Positions 42,804-54,329 of a DNA stretch of 64,000 bases are shown one piece after another; position 1 is the stretch's first letter; every line of letters starts with the position of its first letter. This DNA comes from Angiostrongylus vasorum (lineage: Eukaryota > Nematoda > Chromadorea > Rhabditida > Metastrongylidae): NCBI GenBank assembly GCA_018806985.1, contig JADANN010000032.1:1881501-1945500 (forward strand), given 5' to 3'. Position numbers and translations under genes: made by a program. The notes beneath the pieces were generated by a model. It was not told where the DNA came from. It was given only the letters and a program-made list of their open reading frames with translations, and made no database searches.

Positions 42804-43094
42804 ATGCTCGAAAGCACGGACGGCGACCAGATGACCACCATCTTATCTCGGTCAATCGCTCACCAATCGTCTACGATCGTCATTAAATTCATTCGCGAAC
42901 TCGCTCACCATCACATACCAAACCGCATATCAATTCATGGCTACCGTATTGCACCATATCTACTACAGACATTCGATAGCAGCGCCATACAGTCTCGTCC
43001 CGTAGAGAACTCAATCAGACATTCTTTTCACACGAACAGCACAATTTCAGGTTTTGTTTTTTTCTATCGGAAGGTATACTTTGGAAAAAAATAA
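42804..43094 (+). CDS. 96-codon open frame, possible exon
   Basis: MLESTDGDQMTTILSRSIAH onwards, His-rich in the middle (ELAHHHIPNRISIHGYRI). It is relatively GC-rich up to an AATTTCAG at about 43055, after which the sequence becomes AT-rich. No family recognised and no clear donor, so this may be chance. Confidence 0.25.
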   Translation: MLESTDGDQMTTILSRSIAHQSSTIVIKFIRELAHHHIPNRISIHGYRIAPYLLQTFDSSAIQSRPVENSIRHSFHTNSTISGFVFFYRKVYFGKK

Positions 43095-44179
43095 ACAGGT
43101 ACTGATATCTGTGACGCCGATCATAGCATGGAAACCACTTCAAAGTGCACAAAGGTTAATGTTGCACTTTAAACCGTATTAAAAGTGAAAGTACGAATAA
43201 CTTTTTACGGCTAGAACATTATTGTGACTGAAAGAACTATCTGAGTACTGTGTGGAGTAGAAAATGTGGTTGACGGATAAACGGCCTACTTCTTAGCCAC
43301 CTAGATAAACATCCTCGCAGCGTTTCCATAGCTAAGAATTTTTGTCTACCTAGAGACTAAAAGACACCCCACTGGAAACAAAAGAGGAAATGCTACCATA
43401 GCAAAGTTACATCCAAGAAGAAGACAATGAGAAAATCCAGATCTCCAGAAGGTGTAAATGCCAATTGTTTAACTAACGAATCTGACAGAAATAGCTAGGA
43501 CAAAAGCTGAATGAAGCATGACAACTGAAAACTAGTCCAATCAAGATTGATTAGTAGCGATGTTCTCATACTTGTTATAAAGAAACTATCGATCGAAAAT
43601 GAGCCGAGATAAAGCTGATTAAGGGTTATTGATTGATTAAAGGCCCAGAACAATTAATGAACAGAAAAACAACACACAGTGGAAGCCAATAAGACAATAA
43701 AAAAATAAAAAAACAAAAGATAAGTGAGCAGTGGTATATATTTAGAAAACTGTAGAATACCTAAAAAGAAAGCCCTGTGAGCTTAACCTCCTGAGCATCT
43801 TCGATTGAGATAACTTCATTCAACAGATCTCCCAATATAGCACCCGCTGGTCCGCTGCTACTAATAGATTAATAAATATGTAAGCAAAAGCAATGGACAA
43901 AAGGAAATGAGGCATCAACAATAATTCCAAATATCAACCCCACATTATTATTTAAAACAAGAACAGGCTGAACTAAAAATGATTCATTGTAGACATAGAA
44001 TGACAGAATGTGCAGAGAAGAAGGAATTTTTGCGAAAAAGGAGTTAGAAATAAGGATAAAAAAGGGTGGCAAATCACCAGTTTATAATGAAGAGCTGCTT
44101 TTTACTATGTGATACCAACTATCTAAGAGAAATAAATAGATTCATGGACTTCTTATAAGCATCAATAAATCTGGGTTTG
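43095..44179. other. unassigned
   Basis: AT-rich, no exon or repeat recognised. Confidence 0.4.
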
Positions 44180-44535
44180 GGAAGTGTAGTCGTTGGACAA
44201 GCGTGCAACATGCGTATGTTACGGTTAGATCGACTCCACCCTGCGTCAACCGAAAGCGCAGTTACGTTGGCAAACTAGTACCAGACTTCTCTGGAAAGTG
44301 TTCCTTCCGATTCGCGAACATCGACAAATATCTTTCGAAAAAAAGTCTAGGAACGCTCTAGTAGATCTGTGCCAGGACTTTAGGAAGAATATGTTCGAGC
44401 AAAATTCAAGATATCCACGAAGAAAACCAGAAATCCTCAAGTACCAGCGGAACCCATACGCGAATCCGAAAATCACCGTGGATGGTGGATACAGGGAAAC
44501 GAATCCAATGAAGAAACTGTTATGAAGGAAGCCAT
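44180..44535 (+). repeat. SINE family B, diverged copy
   Basis: CAAACTAGTACCAGACTTCT, GGAACGCTCTAGTAGATC, AATCCTCAAGTACCAGCGG and GTGGATGGTGGATACAGGGA. Confidence 0.7.
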
Positions 44536-44982
44536 ACAATAAATGAACATTAGTCATACGAAATAAATAAACGAATCAACTAGAATTCAGCTAAAATATT
44601 GAATGGTGGTTTGGAAAAGGCGATAAGCCGCCATCGGTCGATAACTACTGCTACGGCTTTCCTTTTATGTAAGAAAAAAGCTTAAAAAACAGGCCAGAAG
44701 AACAAAAAGAAAGCGAATTGATCATTATTGATTGCTATCGATATTAATCAATAAATCCATGTGCATCATTCTTGAAGCAAAAGCGAAAGAATTATCCCAT
44801 CGAACGATAAATGAATTAAATGGGACGATTTTTGTGAATGTGGCAGGAGTGACACGCCCACAGCGATTAATTCTATCTCTTGCGCGATGTTTATGAAAGT
44901 TAGCAGAAATCTAATATCAGTCTTGCGTTTTGCATTTCCTTACTTCTCTTTAGTTTCTTAAGGTTAGAGCACAATGCGGAAC
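44536..44982. other. unassigned
   Basis: No exon or repeat recognised. Confidence 0.4.
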
Positions 44983-45304
44983 AGAGTGGGTGGGTATTAA
45001 GGCGTTAGTGATGCCGACCACTACAAGTACCGTGGTGGTTCGATTCCGCTCCGGTCACACGAGTCCACTCACCGCTCAGGGGCAGCGAAATTGTCTCACT
45101 TGGCCATCCCAAGGCTCTAGGGGGAAATCGACTTATCCAGCATTCAACAACATTCATGACGAAAGGAAAAAGCCTCAAGCAGTAGCTGAAACCACACGTA
45201 AAAAGTTGGAAGACCTTCGTGGATAATGGGTGCGAGGAAGCGAATCGAATACGTGAAATGCTGGGAGCCGCACAGTAGATGTTTAAGACGGGTCATGTAA
45301 AAAA
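44983..45304 (+). repeat. SINE family B, full length
   Basis: TTAAGGCGTTAGTGATGCCG (A box region), GGTGGTTCGATTCCGCTCC (B box), CAGCATTCAACAACATTCAT, CCTCAAGCAGTAGCTGAAAC, GTGCGAGGAAGCGAATCG and tail AAGACGGGTCATGTAAAAAA. It ends 11 bp beyond the stop codon of the minus-strand exon at 45316. Confidence 0.85.
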
Positions 45305-45315
45305 CGTTAAGGCAA

Positions 45316-45441
45316 TTAGACACGTTGTTCAACCACACAGTCATCGATCACCTTGATTTGTTTCGCTGACATACAAACATCGCCCATTTGACTGATAGCG
45401 GCCGCTAATTGACCCGATAGCTGTCATCATTTGCGAGTACA
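45316..45441 (-). pseudogene. C-terminal exon with apparent +1 frameshift
   Basis: After a strong acceptor (TTCTTTGTTTTCAG) one frame reads VYSQMMTAIG and then an implausible tail. A second frame reads GQLAAAISQMGDVCMSAKQI, then KVIDDCVVEQRV and TAA at 45316-45318. Removing one G from the GGG at about 45414-45416 would join them into a continuous helical peptide. Either the copy is broken or the sequence has an indel. The alternative, a weak acceptor ATGACAG used for the second frame alone, also works. Family unknown. Confidence 0.5.
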
Positions 45442-45782
45442 CTGAAAACAAAGAAAAAAGAAAAAAAAAGAATGAACGAGGAGGAAATGGTAGAAAAAAA
45501 CAGCTGTACAAGGAGTTATTGACAAGGAACTAATTCATAACAACAACCAAAAAAAAGAATATCGATTGGTTCCTGCCACTGTTTCGATCTCTGTTTTTCT
45601 ATGGAAACTGATATACACATTTAGACAAAACTACACATAATTCTAAGAGAGCGAAGGCAAGGATCTGTAGTTGGAATCCAATAAACTCAGGGAACTGATT
45701 CTCCATTACTTGGTTATTAACACAATTAAGTGTGAGAAGAGTGATCTACGATTAACTGGGAGCGTTTTGGTGAGCAATTGAA
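45442..45782. other. possible intron above the 45.3 kb exon
   Basis: A polypyrimidine tract on the minus strand follows the acceptor. Nothing else recognised. Confidence 0.4.
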
Positions 45783-46112
45783 TACTTGGGTACTTGGATG
45801 GCCTGTCCTCACTAGTTGTGCAGACTCCAGCAAAAGTTTCCATTGCTTCGTAGTTTTACCAGTTTAGCTATTGTTGTTCTCTGGAATCTCGAAGTCAGCG
45901 TAGCCAAAGTCTGCCCCAGGTCGTCACCACCACAGGCAGTCGCCGCCTTTATGTATCAAAGGGAGATTTGCTACCGTGGTTTGAGACCAAACGCCGGACT
46001 CCTTCTCAGCTTGGGACACCCTCCTGTGTGGATGAATCCCCCCGCTGCACATCGCAGCCCGACACCCAGGAACACCTTCCAGCCAGGATGAGGCGGTAAA
46101 CCGTTGGAAGGT
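45783..46112 (-). repeat. SINE-like family C, internally deleted
   Basis: Begins TACTTGGGTACTTGGATGGC (tandem tail complement), keeps CCCCAGGTCGTCACCACCAC and GATGAGGCGGTAAACCGTTG. About 60-80 bp around the GGTGGTGGATCCTGG block are absent. Confidence 0.85.
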
Positions 46113-46482
46113 GAATAATTGAATACCATGCAATATATTGACTATTTGAAGGCTTTTTACATTAGTGTTACTCAAGTAACTGATCAGTCACCAAAACACG
46201 ATCAATCTTGGTAACAATAGATGCCACTTTTTTTTGAAAAATGAGGAAATATGCTCGAATCTATGTTGAACTCCTCCATAAAACTTTATCCTGTGACCAT
46301 GGCAAAAGGGTTTTCCTATGTGTTCAACTCAAAACATACAGCGAAAAAATTCAGTTCGATCGGCTTATCAAATTGGCAGGGAGTTTACATTAACAAAAGA
46401 CATTTCGATTTCCATAAGATCCAGCTAAGAGTTAAAAAAATGTTTGGCATTTTTTGTTACCATGCAGTTAACCTACTTGCAG

Positions 46483-46814
46483 GGTTGCGAACTCACCACC
46501 GGTCAACAAGAACCGCCAGCTGTCCATCGTTAAGGGGAATTGTGTTGTGGGCCATGCAAATCACGATCACGGTACACACATAAAAGTCAACTTCGAGATG
46601 TTCAACGATATTATATCTCTTAGTCAATTACATCACTAGCTATCCTGCCATTCCTTTAGCGAACAGAGTTCGCACCAGCAAAGACCGCCTTCGTTACGTT
46701 CTTTCATATCGTATGTTCCAGATGCTGAGAGAACCTCGTTTGGTCAAGCTAAGGAAGACTATCAGACTTTTCGTATGCAAGTCTATAGATTTGTTCAATT
46801 TGGACGAACTTTAG
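46483..46814 (+). pseudogene. two overlapping protein-like frames, probably one broken coding segment
   Basis: After CTACTTGCAG, 46483-46639 is open (VANSPPVNKNRQLSIVKGNC, then VVGHANHDHGTHIKVNFE and a stop). A shifted frame 46623-46814 reads VNYITSYPAIPLANRVRTSK, then DRLRYVLSYRMFQMLREPRL and a Lys/Arg-rich end. Both frames look coding, and a one-base shift near 46620 would join them. The family is not recognised; a decayed transposon ORF or a broken host exon are both possible. Confidence 0.4.
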
Positions 46815-47717
46815 CAATAGTCAGCGCAAAACGTTTTGTACTGAGTGGTTGTGTAGTCGTTGATAGCTTGTCGTTATCCATTGAGGTAGACGTTGTGCTT
46901 TTTTGATTGCAGCCCCACCAAATTCACACCCAAACTCCAACGTCTGCACTTTTCGTGTCACTTGAGTTCAAGTTTTTGGGCCGAGTCAACCTTGCAGGAA
47001 GCGATCCGTGTATCCACAGAAACTTCTGTGGATATTTGTGATAATGTATGTTTGAAGCGCATAAGCAAATCCGACACGCATAGACAAGAAGCCCATCTCT
47101 GGTGTCTTAGAAGAGGTACACGGTTGCCATTCGTCCACATTAAACCCTTTCTCTATGCTTCACGTAGTCTCTGCTTAGCATTAGACAGAACTTATTATAT
47201 ATTATTTTAGATTACAGTTACATTCTTTACAAATCTTACTAAAGAAACGTAGAAAAAGTAGGAAAGTTGAAATTTGCAAATCAGTGGAGGATTTTGTAAC
47301 TGGACGATTTGGTTAATCTCTTGCTACCAAAGAAGGGCTAATAAATAAAATACTATATTTTACTCAAATAGATTGCAAGAAAATCGCAAGGACTTTCTCG
47401 AAGAATTCTGAAGATTCTCTGACATCGTGCACATCAGCCACAAAAAAACAAAACTAACAACACGTTGTTGCTTTGAACTCTGGACGAGAATGTAGAATCG
47501 TAAAAAGAGGAAAGGAAGGGGAAAAAAAGGAAAAATGACGACGCAAAAAAAAGAGATGACAGATTTCAATAGAACTGAAGATGATACAAAGGGAAGCGAT
47601 TCCGATGGCATTGTGTGATGATGATTTGAGAGAATCGTGGTAGAAGAGGTAGAAGAGAACGTTCTGTTGACTTTCGGCATTAGTAAACGTTCAGGAGATT
47701 TACGAGAGGAGGAAAAA
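46815..47717. other. 3' flank of the CaaX gene and unassigned sequence
   Basis: 46893-47210 has overlapping frames on both strands, none called. The long minus frame reading through 47360-47766 lies mostly below the TAG at 47718 in another frame and is Ser- and Phe-rich, so it is treated as a shadow. Confidence 0.35.
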
Positions 47718-47767
47718 CTAAATAACTGAACATCTAAACGGGAACTCCATAGCCTTCTCAAAACCAC
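47718..47767 (-). CDS. terminal exon ending in CaaX-type box (CSVI)
   Basis: Strong acceptor TTTTTTTGTTTCATAG. The exon takes 2 nt (G+GT, Gly) from the exon ending at 47806 and reads GFEKAMEFPFRCSVI to TAG at 47718-47720. C-S-V-I fits the CaaX rule for protein prenylation (cysteine four from the end, aliphatic residues, terminal Ile favouring geranylgeranylation by known specificity). Together with the acidic exon upstream it suggests a prenylated membrane-associated protein. The parent family is not recognised. Confidence 0.6.
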
Positions 47768-47805
47768 CTATGAAACAAAAAAAGATGAAATAATTATTAC
47801 TGTAC

Positions 47806-47887
47806 CTTCTTGCGTTGTTGTTCTAAGAGGTTGATAAAGACACTTATTGGGCCAAGGTTCCGCGTCTTCGTCTTCATCTCTATCAAC
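47806..47887 (-). CDS. penultimate exon of the CaaX gene (acidic)
   Basis: 82 nt reading VDRDEDEDAEPWPNKCLYQP, then LRTTTQE, phase 1 out at GAAG|GTACAG. The downstream junction is clean. The upstream boundary, after CTAAAACGAG, lacks the usual pyrimidine-rich acceptor, and an in-frame TAA lies just above it, so the true start may be different. No further upstream exon was found. Confidence 0.6.
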
Positions 47888-48587
47888 CTCGTTTTAGCTC
47901 AAAAAATGCAAGAAGGTACTGATTATTACTACCAAGGCTAAATGACGGTCAGTCTGAAAATTATTAGTACTGCAGTTTGGTAAACAGTAATAGTTAAAAT
48001 AAAATAAGTGATGATGTGTGTGATGCTTCTCATGTCATCGAATCGATTGGCGAACACCGTAATCGCTTCCTGTAGATGGAATTTGTTGACAAATGAAAGA
48101 TTTAAGAGTTATGCAAACACAAACATCAATACTACTTATATTGACCATTGCTGGTTAATGGTGAGCAGCATTAGGGCTTGAAATCGGGTTTTCAATTTGT
48201 GTTCGGTTTTAATCTCTGTCAGTGTTAGAGTTCGCATGAAACCTACTCCAACACGGAGTATATGTTTCTAGTTCCTAAGATTTCCTTTGTTCTTCCTTCT
48301 CATGCAAACATATAAGGAAAACAAAATTAACTAAGATTTTTAAGCTCTGTGGGAGAAAGTAAAAGACCTCAGTGAGAGCAAGAATCCCTATTGTGCTAAC
48401 CATCTGAAATGTAAGTTAGGGTGGCAAAAACAGAAATCTTACTAAAAAACAACTATTGCATGAGTGGAAGAGAATTGTCGACCTAGAAACAAAGCAAAGG
48501 ATTCTGCATTAGCAGACCTTGCAGACAGACAGCATCACTTTTCAAACTAAGGCGTAATTCAATATATATCTGAAATCCTGAAAACAG
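47888..48587. other. probable intron of the CaaX gene
   Basis: No exon, SINE or motif recognised. Confidence 0.35.
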
Positions 48588-48725
48588 CACAGTGTAGTGG
48601 AATAAGTCGCCAATAGCGCTCATACTACTCCTGGTTCGACCCCCCGCTGTCACCGCAAACACTATGCCTTTCATTAATCGGCGATCGTTGAATTGATGAC
48701 CGACTGACTGAACGTTGAACGTCCT
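48588..48725 (+). repeat. SINE family B-like, head only
   Basis: ACAGCACAGTGTAGTGGAAT, TCCTGGTTCGACCCCC and TTGAATTGATGACCGACTG. The tRNA-like part is recognisable but most of the body is gone. Confidence 0.45.
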
Positions 48726-48850
48726 CATTAACAATGTATTCCGAACGAATCAACTAGAAGATGGAATTTTTGTTTTCCATGAACTATATAAATCATGAGG
48801 GAGAACTGGCTTCCCAGTTTACAGCTAATCTTATTTCACAGTATCTTGTC
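48726..48850. other. unassigned
   Basis: No feature recognised. Confidence 0.4.
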
Positions 48851-49051
48851 TCAGCGCTTTCCCTGCCTCGTCGCCTTGACCAAGCGGTGATCTACACCAA
48901 GAAGTTCGCCTTCAACAGAGTTCCCATAGCTAGGAAGTTCGATGTTTTGCTTTGGAAGCTCAGCTATGTCTGAGCGTTTGTTAGGTAGCGTTCTGCAAGA
49001 ATCTTCTAATTGCACGCCGTCAAACATCTCTTCGATGCAAAAAACGATCAT
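48851..49051 (-). CDS. 66-codon protein-like frame, unassigned
   Basis: MIVFCIEEMFDGVQLEDSCR, then TLPNKRSDIAELPKQNIELP and a Val/Asp-rich end before a stop. Composition is strongly protein-like (D, E, L, K), suggesting a recent coding fragment. The same region has two open plus-strand frames of lower quality. It could derive from a retroelement or a host exon. Confidence 0.35.
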   Translation of the reverse strand: MIVFCIEEMFDGVQLEDSCRTLPNKRSDIAELPKQNIELPSYGNSVEGELLGVDHRLVKATRQGKR

Positions 49052-49499
49052 TAGTGTCCGTGACGGCTATCTAGGAAACTCCTCTGCATGGCTATCTTGG
49101 AATTTGGGTCGAAGGAAATCACCCTTTGGAAAAAATACACGAGTTGTTATGACGGACCATCGAAGTAAATCAATGAATACCATTTACTTTTAAGGCAACC
49201 ACTAGTAGTAAAATATGAACAATACCCAATGCTTCCCTTACTCTGTACTTCGATCGCCTTAAGAGTATGTAAGAGACCCACGCTACGCAAGGAGCTTTCT
49301 CGTTCTCACCGAGATAGCTCATATGATAAATAATGGATTGCTTTAAATGGTATTTTTCCCACCTAATGTATAGAAAATCCAAAATGTTTAACGATTGAAG
49401 CAAATTAAGCTATTTAATATTGATGGTTATTTTGAGTGCCAGGACAATTCGTAAAGTCATAATCCACCTTGCATTTCTTTTTTTCTCCCCATTTGCAAA
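49052..49499. other. unassigned
   Basis: No exon or repeat recognised. Confidence 0.4.
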
Positions 49500-49806
49500 C
49501 CGGGTGCAGGTAGCGAAGTGGTGGTGATACCGGTCATCACGAGCAATTGGGACCCGACTTGTCAGGTTAGAGTGCATCCCCTTGCAGTTAAACCGGGAAC
49601 GCCCTCGGCTGGTTATTGCATGATTGCAAGGAGTTCCCACTCGATCAGCATTCAGCGAGATTCATGAAGAAAACAGAAATCCTCAAGCAGGAGCCGAATC
49701 CACACGCAGAAGTTGGAAGAGCTTCGTGAATGATAGTTCTGAGGACACGAGTCAAATAAAAAAACTGGAATCCTCATAATAGATTTGAAAATGGCTGTGT
49801 AAAAAA
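49500..49806 (+). repeat. SINE family B
   Basis: GGTGCAGGTAGCGAAGTGGT, GGTGATACCGGTCATCACGA, CAGCATTCAGCGAGATTCAT, AATCCTCAAGCAGGAGCCGA. The B box segment is largely deleted. Confidence 0.75.
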
Positions 49807-50720
49807 GCTGCAAACATATTATCGTCCACTTTCTACTGGGCACGCTGCTCCGAGCATTTGGGTACACGGTTCGATTTTGGTACTAGTAGCTCAAAAAGAA
49901 CAACGCCTGTCAGCCTGTATTATTCGTATCGATGACTTTTGCAGACTTTGCTCCAGAAAATCGAGAAGAATTCCTAGTGTTCCTGTGGAATTTCACACAC
50001 GAAAGATAAGCCAATAAAGAAATAATGTAAACAGGAAAAAAAGTTCTTTACTGATAAAGCACAGATGCATCCAAACGATTGATAAAATGTTACTCACTGC
50101 ACGTTTAAAAGTTGCTGAACAACTATTTAGTTATTCTAGGATTTCTTGTATAACTACCAAGACACTGACCACCAGGTGATCGAGCTTCCTCAAGACTCTC
50201 GCAAAAAATATATTGCTTTTGATGGATCCCCAGAGAGCAAAACCTATGAGACAACTCAGACACTCCAGCAAAACAAGTGGAGACTGGTGGCGCCCGTCCG
50301 AACCAGTTGACGATCAATGAAACGACAAGTAATGTAGGTATAAAAAATTATACCTACGGCCATTTTAGCTACTTCCTCTATTTTTTCCCTATAACCACTT
50401 TCTTAACAGTTACTTCGTATGGAAACATGAAAAATCTAGCATTGAGGGGAGTGTCACCTCACTCATATCTTTCATTCCTTTCCATCATTCGACGACAACC
50501 CCTTAATTGAACCATAAAAAAAGTAACTTCTTGGTTTCTATAGCTACACTAATGGAAAAGACCTATTTATTTTTTTCCCAAAATCCCCTTGAAATCGGTA
50601 ACATCTAAATCGTTTTTCGCATCCATCATTCTATCCAATCATCCATTCGCAAGGATTTCCTAGTCAGAACATGTTCTCATGATGTACACATGCATATTCT
50701 CTAAAGGCATTTATATATTT
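49807..50720. other. unassigned
   Basis: A 64-codon minus frame at 50123-50317 has no splice context. No repeat recognised. Confidence 0.35.
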
Positions 50721-51346
<626 letters not shown>

Positions 51347-51886
51347 ACATACATATATATCCACAATAAACGATGCTCGTTATAGAACTACCATAAAAAC
51401 CATGAGTTGTACAACCTTTTTGTAGGCAAAAAAAGTGGTCAACTAAGTCAGATACCAATCAAAGAAAAACCTTAAAAGGTCATTTTTTCATTGCACGGTA
51501 TGAATAAAGCAATTGAAATATGGGTGTAAGGTTTAACGGACTTTGATAGTCATAAAGTCAAGAGTAAAGTTTGAGTTAGGGAGAGTATAATAGTTTAAAG
51601 TTGTATATGTCCACGAGACTTGTATGATATCTATCTTCTGCACAATGCATTTCCCTTCACGACAACGATGTGGTTCAATGGCAACAAAATGACAGAACAT
51701 GGCAAACCACGGAGTAATGATTTTTGTATCCGCTCTCGAGAACACATCAACATCACCTTGATCCATACGGGAATCTTAATTTCCTAATAGTGAAGATTTC
51801 ATTTGGACAACAACAATAGGTATTCTAGAAGAAAGTGTGCAATTTCAGTTATAGAACAACTCGACTACACTTATTTTTTGGTAAAG
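51347..51886. other. unassigned
   Basis: A minus frame at 51533-51766 (MDQGDVDVFSRADTKIITPW onwards, 77 codons) is protein-like in composition but has no splice support or known motif. Confidence 0.3.
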
Positions 51887-52165
51887 AACAGAGAGCTGCT
51901 CTTGTGCAGTGGTTAGAAAAGCTCCTCAATAAATACATGATCACTGGTTCGATTCCACACCTACGGCCAATGAAATTCTCAATCGCGGAATGTTGGTGCT
52001 TAACGTATCAGGTAGGATAGGAACACTGAGTTGATATAACGGTACACTCCGAAAATGGAAGTATAGACATACCAAATGTGCTCAGTTACGTCGTTGATGC
52101 AACGAATGGAGTAAATCACTTGGCACACTAAAGAGGGATTGGTCAACCAGATGAGATTTAGAGTT
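51887..52165 (+). repeat. SINE family A, diverged subfamily
   Basis: CTCTTGTGCAGTGGTTAGAA, CACTGGTTCGATTCCACACC, CAACGAATGGAGTAAATCAC and GGGATTGGTCAACCAGA. Confidence 0.7.
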
Positions 52166-52560
52166 CATGTTTTCTACGGAGTAACTTCTCTTCCGCATAA
52201 AGTTTATTTATGAGCCGGTTTTGGTCCACAACACATAGTTTCATAAGACGCTAACTAACAAAGCACAAATCAGCCAGACTGCGCTCTGTGATAAGACCTA
52301 TGAGAAAAGCAAAATAGCAGTTATAAATTTAGTTACTTCGCGCTCGAGTCTTACTATATTACGTTTACAATGCAACAATAAATCTTTTATATGCAGAACG
52401 CACATCGGCATTCGATGGATATTCTCAGTTACTGGACACAGTTCCTCACCATGGTCGAATTAACGAACTTAATGTGAAAAACACAATAAAAGTTGGAGCA
52501 GCTTTCATTTTGAAAACTGTAGTTCAAAATCGCCACAAGGTCACAAATAGCAAATTTGTC
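52166..52560. other. unassigned
   Basis: No feature recognised. Confidence 0.4.
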
Positions 52561-52850
52561 AAAGGATAAAGGAAAAAAGTTTTCGGCATTAACCAATTCA
52601 TTAAGAATGCACTATGCATTCGACTCTATTCCTAGCACTACAAAGGACTACTGCGTGCATATCCGATTTGCACCGTGACTCTCGTGGTCTGTCAATGCAT
52701 CGAATCTCGTTGTCATCCTTCAAGCTAAAGCTTGCAGCACTTTGCCAAGCGCGGTGGGAAGGAAAGCTTGATGAGCCCAGGGTGAGATTGAATAGGCGAA
52801 CACTTTTATTTTGTTGGGTACCTTTAACCATTGAGCTAAACGCGACCCCA
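52561..52850 (-). repeat. SINE family A, diverged copy
   Basis: AAAGGATAAAGGAAAAAAGT, CTATGCATTCGACTCTATTC, CACCGTGACTCTCGTGG and AACCATTGAGCTAAACGCGA follow the A order on the minus strand. Confidence 0.7.
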
Positions 52851-53119
52851 CAGCTCTGTTACTCATTGTGTTCTAAAATAAATCAGACGGAATTGAATAA
52901 CTTAATTCCACTAAAATAAAATGGCAGTGGGAATTAAAAACCGACTAAGGAAACATTATGGCTTAGTAAATTCTTCAGCTTAAATACCCAGCTTTTTTTC
53001 TTGCTGGAAACTATTTTTATCAATGTAAATGAAATTCTACCGTGGAGAAACTATGTGATAAGCAAGCGATTAATAATACAAAAAAATGAGATGTCCGTAT
53101 AAAAGAACACCTAGTCGGT
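52851..53119. other. unassigned
   Basis: AT-rich, no feature recognised. Confidence 0.4.
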
Positions 53120-53600
53120 AAGCTTAGGCCAAATACTACACTAAGCACGCATAGCACGCAGAGACATAACGGAGAAGATTTGAAGTAGGGGTTACGATCC
53201 TCGCGCAGGAATCAAGAACACAAGCGCGCAAAACTCTTGTGGCATTCTGGATTAATTCCAAGAATCCGAATATGAACCGCAGGGAGAATGCCTCATTATC
53301 ACGCGTCATATTGGGCAGTATATAAGCCTGTTATTCTAATGAGATGGGCGCATTACGATTCCATGTGAACTCTGTGCGGTTGGTCTCCATGTGACATATT
53401 TAGTGGAAGACTCATAGAAAGCGGTGAGTGTGCAAATAAGCCATTCTGTGTTCAATGCAATTGAAATCTTGGTTCAGCATTTTCTCTGTTTGGTAATAGA
53501 GGTGTTTGGCCGGATAGATTGCAGTCAACTTGACCTTTCCAGGCTCTAATCTGAGGAAGGCGAAATCAGACGAAACGTCAGCTTGTTCTTGAATAAAGAA
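53120..53600 (+). repeat. dispersed repeat family H2 with hammerhead-like end
   Basis: Partner of 4370-4915. The 3' motif (53543-53582) reads GCTCTAATCTGAGGAAGGCG, AAATCAGAC, then GAAACGTCAGC. A CTGAGGA core and GAAACGTC are intact, but five bases separate stem I (GCT) from the core and stem II does not pair in the usual way; a TCTGA/TCAGA hairpin competes. An AATAAAG follows. Confidence 0.55.
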
Positions 53601-53707
53601 TAAAATAACACCTCGCGTTTGCTCAACAAGAGATAAAAAATGACAGTAAGAAAGATCTGAGACTAGAAAATTTTTATAAAACTTCAGAAGTTAAGGGAGA
53701 TGTTGCA
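53601..53707. other. unassigned
   Basis: No feature recognised. Confidence 0.4.
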
Positions 53708-54067
53708 TTATTTAGAAAGTTCAGTGCAGATCCAGCTAAAGAAAAAAAGGGAAACTGGTGTAACACGGACCATCACAACAGGGCTGTTGGTGACTAGACC
53801 TTCCAAAACAACGTTGGCCAGTGTCCAAAATTTAATAACATTTTTTCCGATGGCAGGGACAAACTCCATTTCAGAAATCATAACAAGAATCACATCGAAA
53901 TCCTTCTCGTCTTTCTTGTTAACGATGCCATCAAAAAACTTTTCAAAGAAGTCTAGTTCAAACCAGTCACTCATCCGGAGCTTCCTTTGTTCATGACAAT
54001 GTGAACAAAAAATTGAAGGTAGAAGAATATTGTCAACTACGAAGAGAAGTGGTTCATTCATGAACAT
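53708..54067 (-). CDS. 119-codon protein-like frame, possible exon
   Basis: Contains CHEQRKLRMSDWFELDFFEK, FFDGIVNKKDEKDFDVILVM and ISEMEFVPAIGKNVIKFW. A CTCTTCGTAG acceptor precedes VDNILLPSIF, and GGAAG|GTCTAG could be a weak donor near 53810; a TTTCTTTAG lies further down. The codon composition is clearly coding-like, but the family is not recognised and neighbours do not extend it. Confidence 0.4.
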   Translation of the reverse strand: MFMNEPLLFVVDNILLPSIFCSHCHEQRKLRMSDWFELDFFEKFFDGIVNKKDEKDFDVILVMISEMEFVPAIGKNVIKFWTLANVVLEGLVTNSPVVMVRVTPVSLFFFSWICTELSK

Positions 54068-54329
54068 ATTGCCCTTTGTTTACAATGTTTGAGGAAGACA
54101 TTCCTTTTTTTCCTCGAAGAACCACCTCGTGTTCATCATGCCCAAGCATTCTCCACGGTGCTCATGAAACATAATAACTCGTTGCTTCAAGGAATCAAGA
54201 ATACGTTGCATCAGTTAGAGTCCTCCACATTGAGCAAAACATAAGTAAAGTGATGCCTAAACTTCAGTCCACCTCATTCTAGTGTTCTGCGAGTGATGGT
54301 CACAGGATCCACTGAATAAAACAGTTGTT
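54068..54329. other. unassigned
   Basis: No feature recognised. Confidence 0.4.

Noticed and set aside
47360..47766. 135-codon minus-strand frame
   Set aside because: It overlaps the CaaX terminal exon in a different phase and consists largely of Ser, Phe and Leu from a pyrimidine-rich 3' flank. The phase supported by the upstream exon stops at 47718.
53540..53582. Functional hammerhead ribozyme in the 53.5 kb H2 copy
   Set aside because: The core and GAAACGTC are present, but a 5-base insertion separates stem I from the core and stem II does not pair; a plain hairpin explains the sequence at least as well.
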